This document shows positions 1-10,509 of a stretch of DNA of 64,000 nt, piece after piece (the stretch's first letter is position 1; each line of letters begins with the position of its first letter). Below the pieces are notes generated by a model, which had not been told where the DNA came from, did no database searches, and saw only the letters and a list, made by a program, of their open reading frames with translations. Source of the DNA: Nephrocerus scutellatus (lineage: Eukaryota; Arthropoda; Insecta; Diptera; Pipunculidae); the NCBI GenBank assembly GCA_947095585.1, contig OX352765.1:23962254-24026253 (forward strand), given 5' to 3'. The translations under genes and the position numbers were made by a program.

Positions 1-1536
1 TCAGTGAAGGTGCATAGTAACATTTCTTTGCTACGAAGTGTATCTTCGGTTGGAGCGTATTAGTCCATATATAGCCTATTAGTTTCTCCATAGACTTTAG
101 AATAAATGATGTGAGGCTGATAGGTCGATATGATCTGGTATCCTCGGGTTTTTTTTACCTTCTTTGGGTAAAAAAACATTCGCATTGCTCTAGCATCTTG
201 GAACGTATTCAAGGCCTTAGCTGGCCTTTGTTTCTTATTAGTAAAACAACAATCTAACAACAACAGTACTTGTTATAAAGGGTGCAATAGCTCACCATCT
301 TTAAGTTAATTTGGAATCGTTGCATAATTCGTTGAAGAAATGATTTTGATTGGCATTTTATTGTTTTTGTTACAATTGACAAATTAAATTTTTCTGTCTG
401 ACCGATCGATCGATGGATCGATCGAATTGCGACAAATGAAATATGGAAAGGACAAGCGTATAAGGACAGTAAAAATAATCGCTGTGGCAACAATAAAAAA
501 GCACTAAAATCCATAAACCGTTGTTCGACGGTTGCAATCCCAAGAAAACAAATTAAACGCTCAGATTGCCTCGCGACTGATTCCTGAGCACAAACGATCA
601 AGCGATCCCCTGTCCCACCGAAGGTTCCAACAAGCAACGATCAAAATCAACAAAGACGAGCTGTAAATTTTATTTCAAGTTTCACATGGACAATGCGGCG
701 GCGGACATGCAATATGCAAACTCTGATTAGCCTTTCGCGCGCCAGCCACTCGGCTCCACTGCACAACACATCCATCCTCTCCATCGACCATGTCCACCAT
801 CATAGCTGTCGTCGACCGCACAACAATAACCAAATTGAATACTAAACAGTTCTTAATTAGGATCGGGTTCTGATGGATTTCGACGATTTTTTCGACTGTT
901 GCGTTGCCACCACCAGCAAAAGACAATGATCTGCGACAGCATTCTTCACACAGTTGGGCCAAGTTCTCACCACCTATCCTTGTCCCGTGTTGTCGTCGCC
1001 TGAGAGTCGGAGACGTTTTTTGCCCCGCACTAAACATTTGCAGTTTTTTTTTATTGTCCCACTCAATGACATTTGTTTTATGCGAAATTTATTTGTTATA
1101 TATATATATGTGTGTGGTGTGTGTTTGTTCCACTCGATTTATGGGCCATACATCCTGTTCTGATGTTATTTCTCCCGTGGCTCGATCCGTATAAAGCTGA
1201 GCCAACACAATTCTCGATATAACATTGTATAGTGCCATGAATTTCTTGTTCGTTTTGTTGTTGTCGCAGATCATCATCGCGATCTTGGGAAATGTCTTTA
1301 AAATTCTACTCTGATTGCTTAACACCGTTTGGTGGCTTAAATGCGTAGCAATCACGATCGTAGCTTTTGGTGATCAAGGTCGACATTTGTGAAGTTTTCT
1401 TTGGGGTCCTCCCGTTTGCTTTGTGTTGCAACATGGAACCAGAAATACGTGCAGGGTTTGCTTAACGCTAATAAAGCCTAACTGTTAGTCTATTGATACA
1501 CAAAAAATCTAGGAATATAACTAGCTGGTGTCAAGA
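1..1536. other. No gene recognised; short palindrome and TA/TG run
   Basis: The stretch is AT-rich with only short open frames that overlap on both strands and have no recognisable domain. Two small structures are visible. A near-palindrome of GATC units lies at 406-425, with two perfect 9-base arms (TCGATCGAT / ATCGATCGA) around a GG centre. A TA then TG/GT run lies at about 1098-1125. I see no splice-bounded exon with convincing coding character. Confidence 0.5.
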
Positions 1537-1890
1537 ATATAGTCATCCAGTACTTACATATGGATCTGAGATTTAGGTGCTTATAGCAAAAAGCACACTG
1601 GGGGAAGCTTTATGGTGAATTGTTGGCCCATATGTGGCGAACGACTGGATCTATAATGAAAAGATCTTCGTTACCGGGATGGTGACGATATGAAGATAAT
1701 TATGCTTGGTAGGCTTTCGTGGGCAGGAGTCTTTTAGCTCACATGGGCTCGAAAGGTCTTTTGCGGTACGAATTATGGGACACAGAAAGCGAGAGTCAGG
1801 CCAAGCCTATGCTAGTAGGGTGACGTAGACCAGTACGCCCAGATTTTAGGGAACGACTGGTGGAGATATTTTTTTGCGGGAGGCCAGTTC
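1537..1890 (+). pseudogene. LINE ORF2 C-terminal and 3' end relic (CFDP2/RTE-like family)
   Basis: The plus strand translates in pieces as the region just after the reverse transcriptase of a non-LTR retrotransposon. PVLTYGSE at about 1545-1570 is followed by IVGP (from 1619), IYNEKIF, and then RYRDGDDMKIIMLGRLSWAG. This matches the order PVxTYGSE, RRIVGP, LYNDEIYERYRDVDIVKxIKLGRLRWAGH seen in this LINE group and in the better preserved minus-strand copy at 10514-11600. Frames change between pieces and stops are present, so it is dead. It ends near 1870-1890 with TTTTTGCGGGAGGCCAG, the 3'-UTR motif also found at 42540, 51040 and 63440. The clade name is tentative; membership in a LINE is secure. 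Confidence 0.8.
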
Positions 1891-2061
1891 CCAGTTTTCT
1901 TAGTCTCTTTTGATTTGGCCCAAGGCCGTCTAACAACCTTATATGTGATGTGAATTAGGTTGGGCCTATAGCTATTGACGTAAATGTTGGGGTCGCCCTT
2001 TATATCGATTCCGGTTTGTGTAAAATCGTCCAAACGCATGCTCCAAAGGAACCTTATTGAA

Positions 2062-2330
2062 TTCTCTATATCAACTTCGCGGCCGGATGTATTTATGTGC
2101 TTGTTTGTGGCTGGCCAAATCTTGCGATAAATTTTTAATCCACTTGTGAAAACTCCGAGTTTATTCAAACCATGTACTCATATGTGTATCTCTAAAGACA
2201 ACATTTTCTGTAAAAATTTGGAAGCGACTTTTTAAAAACTTTACACACATAAATGAAAATTTAAAAATGATCGGATTTCTGGTTCTCCCATATAAATTTC
2301 TTCAAAATTAACCCAATTTTATTCAAAACA
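2062..2330 (+). repeat. Dispersed repeat family B, partial copy
   Basis: The copy begins with TTCTCTATATCAACTTCGC, the shared head of family B; compare 41623, 62002 and, reversed, 20760. It then reads TTGTTTGTGGCTGGCC, TTTTTAATCCACTT, ATGTGTATCTC and ACATTTTCTGTAAAAATTTGG, all of which recur in the other copies. It is diverged from them. There is no coding capacity. It directly follows a LINE 3' end and precedes a family-C piece. Confidence 0.65.
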
Positions 2331-2850
2331 AGCCGAAATACCCAGCGTTGCCTCTGGCTGCTCTCATCACACTACTCCCACCCAACTGACCGACTCTTTG
2401 GTGGCTACGTATTATTTGTATGAGATTAAAAGAAAGTGCATTTGATAGATAGAGGTTATAGATGTGGCGGGAGGCTCCAAGACCCACGCCTGGACTCGAA
2501 TCCCCCCAAATCTATAACCTCTATCTATCAAATGCACTGCCTTCCAATCTCATACAAACAATACCTAGCCACTCACCACGTCAACACCATCAACACCATC
2601 ACCACACTTATCCATTACAAAATTCCAACCTAACCGTCCACACCAGACCTTCAAGTTTCAGCAATATCGAATGAACTGTCTTCGAGATAATCGCGAACAG
2701 ACATACAAACATAAAGACAAAGTTTAATTTTTTTAAATTACTAGCGGAAATACCCGCCGTTTCCCAGCTACCCCATCCCACTGAACCCCACCCAACTGTC
2801 CTTCCGCCCGCTGATCGCATCCAGAAATCTATAGAATAGACACTTACATC
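2331..2850. repeat. Family C repeat pieces in opposite orientations
   Basis: Two CTAG-type heads occur here: GCCGAAATACCCAGCGTTGCC at about 2331 and ACTAGCGGAAATACCCGCCG at about 2744. They resemble the family-C head at 41274 (ACTAGCTGAAATACCC). Between them lies C-rich sequence with CATCAACACCATCACCACAC, also found at 41480-41510. Part of the family-C body (2409-2463) is inverted relative to the rest, which creates the long fold-back listed separately. The piece starting at 2509 keeps the normal order: TCTATCTATCAAATGCAC, then CATACAAACAATACC, then the ACACCATC stretch, ending in TTTTTTTAAATT at about 2743. Confidence 0.6.
2403..2569. repeat. Long fold-back inverted repeat
   Basis: The left arm (about 2409-2463) and right arm (about 2509-2563) are reverse complements over about 55 bases with roughly half a dozen mismatches. 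The inner 27-29 bases around GCATTTGATAGATAGAGG are perfect. A weaker match extends the arms outward through TGGCTACGTATT / AATACCTAGCCA. The loop is about 45 bases and contains CTGGACTCGAATCC. The single-copy relative at 41405-41465 is in the right-arm orientation, so this looks like an inverted duplication inside a repeat rather than a native terminal structure. Confidence 0.85.
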
Positions 2851-3270
2851 GTCCAAAAATATATACTTGTTTAAGTCGTATGAGTTGTGGTCGTGAGTTC
2901 ATACAAAAATTCTATGTTGTACTAGAAGGAAAACGTCTAATTCAACAGTTCCCGACAATGAAACCGCCTGGACAATTCTCAAAGACCGCTATGAAAATAA
3001 GCTTCTTATCCTCTAAGCATTCATTCAAAAATTCGTGGCTCTACCGGTCCTTAACACAGTGTCTCCAGGTGGGCTTAAAAAAATGCATGATGGATTGAAG
3101 GAAACACTGCTTGGTATTGGAAACCTTTGCATGGAAACACTCAGTTGTTTCAGTTCTTCGGTTTTTCCAATTTACTTTCGGTACAAACCTTACTAAGACT
3201 ATGACGAACATTTTAAATTAAAAATGAACCAAATTTGTCCAGTCATTCTCAAGTGATGCGGTAACCAACG
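2851..3270. other. No gene recognised
   Basis: This is anonymous sequence between family C and a relic Helitron end. The plus-strand open frame at 2880-3098 (72 codons) has no motif I recognise and no relatives among the other repeats here. Confidence 0.4.
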
Positions 3271-3339
3271 AACTGACCCGACAGACGTTTTGCTCTCCAA
3301 CTTTCAATAAATTTGTTTTGATTGTTTGCTTGAAGATCA
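3271..3339 (-). mobile_element. Relic Helitron 3' end
   Basis: Read on the minus strand, this is CTTCAAGCAAACAATCAAAAC, then AAATTTATTGAAAGTTGGA, then CGTCTGTCGGGTCAG. That is the order and near-sequence of the Helitron end at 33795-34031, in particular TCTGTCGGGTCAG. The terminal CTAG has mutated (TTCG), so this is an old copy. No helicase coding is visible next to it. Confidence 0.6.
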
Positions 3340-3522
3340 CTATTTCGTTAATTGCAATGCTTTGTGATACACGACATTTTTGTAAGTGAAACAACTCGTT
3401 ACTTTATCGGCGCGGTGAGGAGAGAATTTAGTACGGTATCAAAAATAATTTTGTGTTGCGATTTTGAGTCACATTATTGGTCACATTATTGTGTTACATT
3501 TTTAAATGTTGTGAACAAAGTA

Positions 3523-4486
3523 GTTTCCCAACCGATTTGTATGTAATTCAGCATGGTCTTTTGAAGGTCCTTTGGGGTTCTTTTGGGGCTATTTTGAGGG
3601 TCTTTTGGGTAGTATTGTCTTAGGTTTTGCCGTACCTTTTCTTAGATGTGCTGGAAGGATGCCATCTGGTCCTGGTGCATTGTAGGTTTTGAATGTTTTT
3701 TTTGTGCCCATTCTACCCTTTTGTAGGTTATTTTTTAGGATTTGTTGTTCTAGTCATGCTTGGTACTGATTCGTATGTCTCTTTTGTTGTATTTCTATTT
3801 TGCATCCAGGAACTTAGTAATTTCTCAACCGATTTGTATGAATTTCAGTATGGTTTTTTGAGGGTCCTCTGGAGAGTTTTCTTGGGGTCTTTTGAGGGTC
3901 GTTTGAGGGTTAATTGAAGGTCTTTTTGGCAGTCTTTTTAGGGTCTTTTCGGGGTCTTTTGGGTCTTTAGAAGGTTCTTTTGGGGTCTCATTTGGGTCTT
4001 TAGAAGGTTCTTTTGGGGGTCTTTTGAGGGACTTTTTGGAAGTCTTTTGGGGATCTTTTGAAGGTTTTTTGGAGGTTATTTGAAGGGTTTTGAGAATCTT
4101 TTTAGAGTCTTTAATGATTTTTTGGTAGGTCTTTTGAGGGCCTTTTTGTAGTTTTTTGACGGTTTTTAAGCGTCTTTTGATAGTCTCTTGGGAGTCTCCT
4201 AAATTTGAGGGTCTTTTGAGGGTCCATTGAAAGTCTTTTTGGGAGTCTTTTTCGTGCCTTTTGAGGATCTTTTTGGAGTCTTTTTGGAGTCTTTAGCGGG
4301 TATTTTTGGGTCTTTTGTGGGTCATTCGGAGGTCTTTTGAGGATCTTTTAAAGGTTTTTTTGGGAGTTACTTGAAGTTCTTTTGTAGGTCTTTTGGGGGT
4401 CTTTTGTGGGTCTTTTGGTGTTTTTTGGGGTCCTTTGGGATTTTTTGGTGGTCTTTTGGGGGTCTTTTGAGGGTCTTTTCGAGTCG
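3523..4486 (+). repeat. Degenerate GGTCTTTTG minisatellite with a 297-bp direct repeat
   Basis: From about 3840 to 4486, and briefly at 3553-3611, the plus strand is a run of imperfect 8-12 base units of the form GGGTCTTTTGA or GGTCTTTTGG. A segment around CAACCGATTTGTATG occurs twice with the same continuation into the array, at 3529-3570 and 3826-3868, an offset of 297 bases. This points to a segmental tandem duplication at the array edge. The lysine/threonine/proline-rich frame on the minus strand at 4348-4542 is only a translation of the repeat. The reverse-complement motif forms another array at 7495-8145. Confidence 0.9.
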
Positions 4487-4489
4487 TCT

Positions 4490-7009
4490 GGTACGCACAA
4501 TGTTTTTTTATTTGTTTTGTTGTCTGGCGCGTAAACTAACAAAGCTTATGGTTTTCCGACACTGGAACAGGCGGCATACAATTTTTCAGTTTATCAATAT
4601 CAAGTAGAACGTTTCTATGGAAAATTAGCCTAGCTCAGGGTTTAGGTTAACATTTCATAACAATTTTGCCTACCTCGATTAAGCTAAATGATGATTTTTA
4701 AGAGCCAAAACTAAGAAGCGACAAGCATGATATTCCTCTTCGTAAATACTTATAATGAATTCACTCACAATATGACCGAGCAAGGCAGATCAAATTTTTC
4801 TAATGTTTGAGGCACCTAAGGCTTTAAATTATCCAAAGCAACTGCTTCAGTTTCACAGGAATTTCCATTCACAACAACAAAAAACACCCCAAAAAATGAA
4901 TAAAAATATAAAGTAATTTTATTGCCAACAAATGGGCATTTTGGATAAACTAGATACTGAAATTTCCACGGAAAATCAACGAATAGCCAGTAAAGTTATT
5001 ACCACAATTGGTCCTAATTTTATTGGATGCCACAACGCATGATCGTTGAGTTGTGATAAAGATGTGTTAACTGTAATTATTGTCGAATAAAAAACATTTC
5101 TACAAGCTCTCATATTACAAAGCTGTTAATATGTCGTTCATTCGTCTGTCATCACAGTAGAAAAAAAAACCCAAAAAAAGTAATGAAAAAACCACAACGA
5201 ATGCAGAGAAAACCGTTTTCACACTTTGGTAATAAGTTATCCGAAATTGGTGCCTCGGGTGCAACTAGCAATCCACAATGACGACAAATGAATAAATGAA
5301 TGGGTAGGCGCTTATTAACACACATCCACACGCATTCAGCCGAAAAAAGAACAGAATACAAATTGACTGCGTCGTTGTGATGGTGGCGTGGACTGGACCG
5401 CCCTCCAAATTCAATTCATCGCGAGCGATTCTCATTCACAGGCGCGATCTCCATGGAGAGCAGAGAATCACATTCATTTATTTTTGTCTAATAATTTTCC
5501 TTAATTTCAACTGTCAGATGGGGTGTCAAATCACAGCTACTCACGCTGTGATCGAGCAGAGGATTGAAAGAATTCTACCAACGATCAGCGATCAGGTAAC
5601 AGGGCGTTGTGTGGCGCGGTGCTTGTCGACGATGATCAATAAGATGATGACGACGAGAATGGTGTGTTGGCAGTAAGGACGATGTGCTGCTTCTGAGCAG
5701 CACTCACTATAACAGGCGGCTTGCGATCGCATTGTGTGATGATCAATTCAAATCCCCGGGCGGTGATCGTGACGATCGTTGCAGTCTTTAAACTAAACTT
5801 AATGCCATTTTGTTGGTTTCCATACTCATTGGCTGAGGAGTGAGAATGAAACGAATTTCAAAATTATGCTGTCTGACTGGATGTGTCTGTTTGCTCTTTG
5901 GGGGTTAATTGCGTGATGTTTATCATTGGTTTTTGAGAAGCTAAAATTAAAGAAACTTTTAAAATCCAAATATAAGAGACTTAAAGAAAACGGTAATTAA
6001 ACGTCCGCCGTTTAGAATCCATTAACGCAAAAGTTGCAAATTAGTTGCAGAAATTTATTGAGACATTTTAGAATATACCTATAAGAAGAGCACTACTCTT
6101 AATTTGGATCTCCATGTAATAGATCGATCAGTGCATTTCTGGTATTATTTTGAGCACCTTAAAAATATAAAGCGACGTTTTCTAAGGTAACAAAAATAAG
6201 CTTCAATCTTTTGAGCAATGAACTGCGCTTGGAATTCTGGAATAGAGTCTATGTTGAATGCAATTTCATAAAAAAACTTTTCGCCACAGAATTGTGATTA
6301 GAAGAGAGAGATAGAAAACCTGGAAAATCCGAAAAAAAATTATCAAACATCGTACTGAAAAGTCGTTTCAAAATGTGCCAGAAGGTGAACCGGAAAATTA
6401 ATTTGTGCCGTGATACAGTAGATTCTCGATAACATGAACTAGTTAATGTAGGTAATGGCAAGTTGATGTAATCGAGAGCATCATATAATCGCGGTTATCT
6501 ATTAAGTACAGAATAAGTATTGAAATTTTGGAACTTTATGAACAAATCCAATTTGTTTTTGATGACAATTGAGAAAAATAAAAAAAAGTAATAATGAAGC
6601 GTAGCAGAACAGAAAGAATTTTATTAAAATATAGTGGAAAATAATTGCCAATTTTTAATTGGGTTGTTGTTTTAAATCCCTATGTAATGACTTTCTACTC
6701 ATTCTTGGTAGCATTAAAATTTCTTCATATAGGGATTATTGAGATGATCACACGAATTGGCTAAAGGATCTTTAAAAAACATTATCATCTATGTGGACAA
6801 CGGAAATTAAATCACTGAAAGCGGTCTCGCTGACGTTTAAGGTGGCTCTAAGCTGAACATTTTAACATACGGATCATTTGGGTCCCTGGGGGTCGATTCC
6901 CGATCTGTGAAGTGATACATTTTTTCACCACCTCAAGTTCCACGTGATTCTGGTTGCGTGATAACATGAAAAGAAACGTAACGCAACCGAAAGCCTTATA
7001 AAACCAAAG
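4490..7009. other. No gene recognised
   Basis: This is AT-rich single-copy-looking DNA. Open frames such as 5377-5676 (plus, 99 codons) and 6249-6461 (minus) contain no motif I can name and lack convincing splice-bounded coding structure. The sequence at 5150-5800 is less AT-rich than its neighbours and may be non-coding functional DNA, but nothing shows this directly. Confidence 0.4.
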
Positions 7010-7262
7010 GCCGAAGAATACCGCCGCATGCAGCATATCAAGACACTTTTGGCAAAAGTTTGACTTGAGGCGTTCAATTGCGCTAATCTCCAAACAAAGA
7101 CGAGAGCTTAGAACACTTGTAGGGATACTTACGGGACACTGCCTTCTTGGAAAATATTCAAACATTCTCATGGGTAAGACTTAAGAGGAGAAAACGTTAA
7201 AGATCATGTGGTTACACAACGGACCGATATTGGTCTAAGTGAGCAGTCCTAACCTACAAACT
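7010..7262 (+). pseudogene. LINE C-terminal relic with 3' end (RNase-H-type LINE)
   Basis: The frame starting about 7038 reads HFWQKFDLRRSIAL, then LRTLVGILTGHCLLGKYSN. This is the C-terminal block after the RNase H domain in insect LINEs of the I/LOA group (usual form: fWp..d.kRs..Ll, then lvGvlTGHCLiGxHa). Beyond 7175 the CCHC-like part is missing and the sequence jumps to a 3' end that reads CACAACGGACC, TTGGTCTAAGTG, CCTAACCTA. The same 3' end closes the longer copy at 28625-29594. The copy is truncated at both ends and internally deleted. Confidence 0.75.
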
Positions 7263-7494
7263 ACCACAAAGTTATACCCTCTAGAAGGTTGTCACTGACT
7301 TACCAAATTGGTCTTCTAGATTAAATCTGTAAAGAAAAAATTTAATAAAATTTTACAGAACGGAAATGAAATACAAAACAAAATGTATACTTAATATAGA
7401 ATCAACCTTCACAACTTTACCAAATAATAATATTTTCATCCATTGGATGAACTGAGAATGAAACATTAGGTGGAAAATACACGTTTAAAACCAC
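7263..7494. other. No gene recognised
   Basis: This is an AT-rich spacer between a LINE end and a minisatellite. Nothing is visible in it. Confidence 0.4.
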
Positions 7495-8145
7495 ATCAAG
7501 TCCATATCAAAACCCGACTCAAGACCCCCTAAAAACATTATCAAGACCATCTTAAAACCAACTGAAGACGCCATTATGACCCCCTCAAGACCTCCTCAAA
7601 ACGCCCTCAGGACCCCTCAAGACCCCACCCCACTAAAGACGCCCCTAGTATCCCAAAAGACACCTCAGAACTTTCTTAAGACGCCGTTAAGACCCCAATA
7701 AGGCCCCATTAAGCCTTTCTTAAGACCACTTAATACCCCATTAATACCCCTTCAAGACTCCACACAAAACCCTCTAAAAGCCCCATCAAGATCCCGCTCA
7801 AGACCCTTTCAAAACCCCCTTAAGTTTCCCTCAAAATACCAACAAGACACTCAAGACCCCCTCAAGACCCCCACAAGACCCTATTAAGAACCTCCTCAAG
7901 ACTCCAGTTAAGACCGCCTCAAAACATCCTCATCACCCTTGGCAAGACCCCCATATGAGACACCGGTAAGACCCTTTCAAGACGCCTTCAAGGTCCCTTC
8001 AAGACCACCTCAAGTCACTCTCAAATCCTTCTCAACACGGTCTCATAATATCCTCATCATTCCGACAAAATCCACTTAAGACCTACTTGGGTCCCTTTTA
8101 AAACCATCAAGACCCCAATAAAGACCCTCTTACAACCCCAACAGA
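7495..8145 (+). repeat. Degenerate CAAGACCCC minisatellite
   Basis: The array consists of imperfect units such as CAAGACCCCCT, TTAAGACCCC and CAAGACCACCT, about 9-14 bases each, over about 650 bases. The motif is the reverse complement of the GGGTCTTTT unit at 3840-4486, so the two arrays belong to one sequence class in opposite orientation, about 3.5 kb apart. There is no coding potential. A family-B copy follows immediately. Confidence 0.9.
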
Positions 8146-8194
8146 ACCACATCAATCCTTCCAACTTTAATTAGAATGTGTTGTGACGAGAGAT

Positions 8195-8432
8195 GCTTTT
8201 AAAGTGCTAACAAATTTGGGCTAATTTTGAAATAATTATATGAAAGCCCCTGAGGCCTAAACACAAGTGTTCAAAGTTTGAATAAAATTTTTAAAAATTT
8301 ATATGGAAGCCATACGGCTCTGGGGCCCGATCAATTTGAAATTTTTACAGAAAGTGTATCACCGGATATACACATGTGTGCAAATTTGGAATAAAGTCCG
8401 GCTTTAGAAAAGTGGGTTAAATATTAATCCCA
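8195..8432 (-). repeat. Dispersed repeat family B, partial copy
   Basis: The segments GGGGCCCGATCAATTTG, ATACACATGTGTGCAAATTTGG and GTCCGGCTTTAGAAAAGTGGG match the family-B copy at 20275-20760 in the same orientation (minus, taking TTCTCTATATTAACTTC as the head). The copy is short, has two family-B-like sub-blocks (8220-8300 and 8300-8430), and lacks the head. Confidence 0.65.
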
Positions 8433-8619
8433 AGATTTGGCGACAAAAAAACCTACCTGAGTCTGTTCGGGGACGTAAATCTTTATAAATTGTATCATTG
8501 TTTCTTTTTGGTAATAGCCAATGCCAATGCTCTTGAGGTATTGACCTTTCCATTTTCAAATGGCTCTCTAATAGGGTTAGCTTAGAGTATTTTTCTTTAG
8601 GTATTTTTCTTTTGGGACA
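8433..8619. other. Spacer, nothing recognised
   Basis: This is unique-looking sequence between a family-B copy and a minisatellite. The minus-strand open frame at 8404-8796 runs through it into the minisatellite and is not a credible gene. Confidence 0.35.
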
Positions 8620-8816
8620 TGGACTTGTAACATGCAACGTGCAACATGCAACATGTGACATGTAACATGTGGTATGCCACATGCAACATTTAACATGCAA
8701 CGTGCAACATGCAAAAGGCAATATGATACATGTGACATGTAACATGCAACATACAACACGTAGAAAGCACAAAATGCAACATGCAATATGCAACAAGTAA
8801 CATACAACATGTTAAA
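8620..8816 (+). repeat. TGCAACATG minisatellite
   Basis: The array consists of imperfect 7-10 base units (ACATGCA, ACATGTG, CAACATG) over about 195 bases. The same unit forms a second array at 40905-41205. The cysteine/histidine-rich minus-strand frames (8404-8796, 8577-8810) are translations of the repeat and not proteins. Confidence 0.9.
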
Positions 8817-10505
8817 CTTAGTGGAAATCGACTAGTATTGTTCACCATATATATATGAAGTGGCATTTATCACTATTTTGATTGCTAAATAAAAATGTCA
8901 CTAAATATTAGTACCTGAAATGAGATTTTGAAAGCAGGACAACCAGCAAAACATTACTTCTATCTTAACAGGATAAACTGAGATGACTTCCAGACAACAA
9001 AGGAAAAATCAAAATTTCCTCGAATTCACGGCTCTCCTCATCCTGTTGGTTGTGCCCGTGAATTTGCGACCACATAACACCTAACAGAAGTAATTTATCA
9101 CTCAAGACTGTCTTTTCTGCATTAGCCTATGATACGTACAGAGGTAGACTGTTAAGCAGTTTACAACCAACCAACCAATTCTTCACAACCTTTCACATAT
9201 CTAATACCGACCGACGACAACTACTACGTACAAAAATTTCCGCTTCTGACCAAATAAAAAAATCAGTCGCCGCAATTTAATTGAAATCCAATGGACTGTG
9301 GCTTCCGTTTCCGGATGCGGAAGTGGACGTTTGAAAGAATTCGCAAGCAATTATTAGCAACCCCTTTTTTGGAAACGGTCATACGCGTAAGTCCTCTGCG
9401 GTCATGAGAATGTGTCTCAGCAAACCGCCTGTCGCAGTTCCTTCCTATTGCAGTTTCTTTTACAGCTCGCAACTTAAGATTACGAACGAACCAAAAATAT
9501 TTTTCGCCTTAGTCAGTATTCGCCTGTCGCCATTGTCGATAATTTAAAATTATTGCATTTTTTTGCTACTGCGGAAAAGGACATAAAAATAAAATTAAAT
9601 CACCCCATCAGCCAGAGATTCATTTATATTTCAGTCGCACCCTTTCCGATGGTAATAGCCGTCTTTCCGGAGAAATGCGCGGTGCTCGGTAAATAACACA
9701 AAAACTTCTTCCAGCCAATACAATTCAGTTTTGGCTTGTGACATTTTACAAAATTTCAAACCTTTTTCTAGTAATGCCGTTATATGTCTATGCGCCCTTA
9801 GAGATTTTTTAGATTGCAGTTTCCTCACCCCCTCCCCAACCAAGCCAATAAAAACTACATATTCAGCATTTGTTGGAGAAACCATAACAGGACATAATTA
9901 TTACTCTTAGGTGTATGCAGAGAAAGGAAGAAAGGAGAATACTAACTGTTATTAGTTGAACACTTTCTAGAGGGTGTACACCCTGTTGTGCAGCATTTTT
10001 ATTGCCTGGCAAGAATCATAAATGCACACAGCGACCAGCTCGTCGCTATTGCCATCGCAGCGATAATGTTGCTTAATGCACTTATTCTTGTTGTGTACTG
10101 TGCTTTTGCATATACACAAGGACAATTTTAATTTGAAAAAACACAAAATAAAAAAACTTCCAGTTTTGTGGAACATTTTCTTCAAAAAAACACCGATTCG
10201 GTCTGATGATGTGAGAGAAGTTGAAAGTTTGCGTTCGTTTGGATTGCACAAGTACAACATGGACCTCAGAAAAGCAATGGCAGTGGGACAAATTTCATAA
10301 GGTGTAATGTAAAAATTTAGATTGGGTCAGTTGAAGATATACTACATATATAGTATGTACCTATATAATTTCCTCAATCCTGGGCGTAGCTTTGCTTCGC
10401 ACTGTTTCTGATAGAATGACTAGAAAATATTATCTTATTACGTTTTGTATGGCAGATACATGGTCTTGCTAGGAACATTTTTAAAGACCAATCTCAAGTA
10501 GGGAA
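8817..10505. other. No gene recognised
   Basis: This is AT-rich. The minus-strand frames at 9263-9472 (69 codons) and 9631-9885 (84 codons) are among the more protein-like short frames in the window, with mixed composition and no low complexity. I recognise no family and see no supporting splice or promoter context. They could be chance. Confidence 0.4.
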
Positions 10506-10509
10506 CTAA

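Noticed and set aside
2480..2510. tRNA-like box B (CTGGACTCGAATCC)
   Set aside because: It has no box A at the right distance and no cloverleaf; it is the loop of the family-C fold-back.
4348..4542. Lysine/proline/threonine-rich protein (minus)
   Set aside because: The frame is produced by the GGTCTTTTG minisatellite; there is no start context and no relatives other than the repeat.
8404..8810. Cysteine/histidine-rich open frames (130 and 77 codons, minus)
   Set aside because: They are direct translations of the TGCAACATG minisatellite, and the same artefact appears at 40757-41113.
10076..10300. Overlapping short open frames on both strands near 10.1 kb
   Set aside because: Three frames overlap with no domain and no codon bias that I can see; treated as chance.
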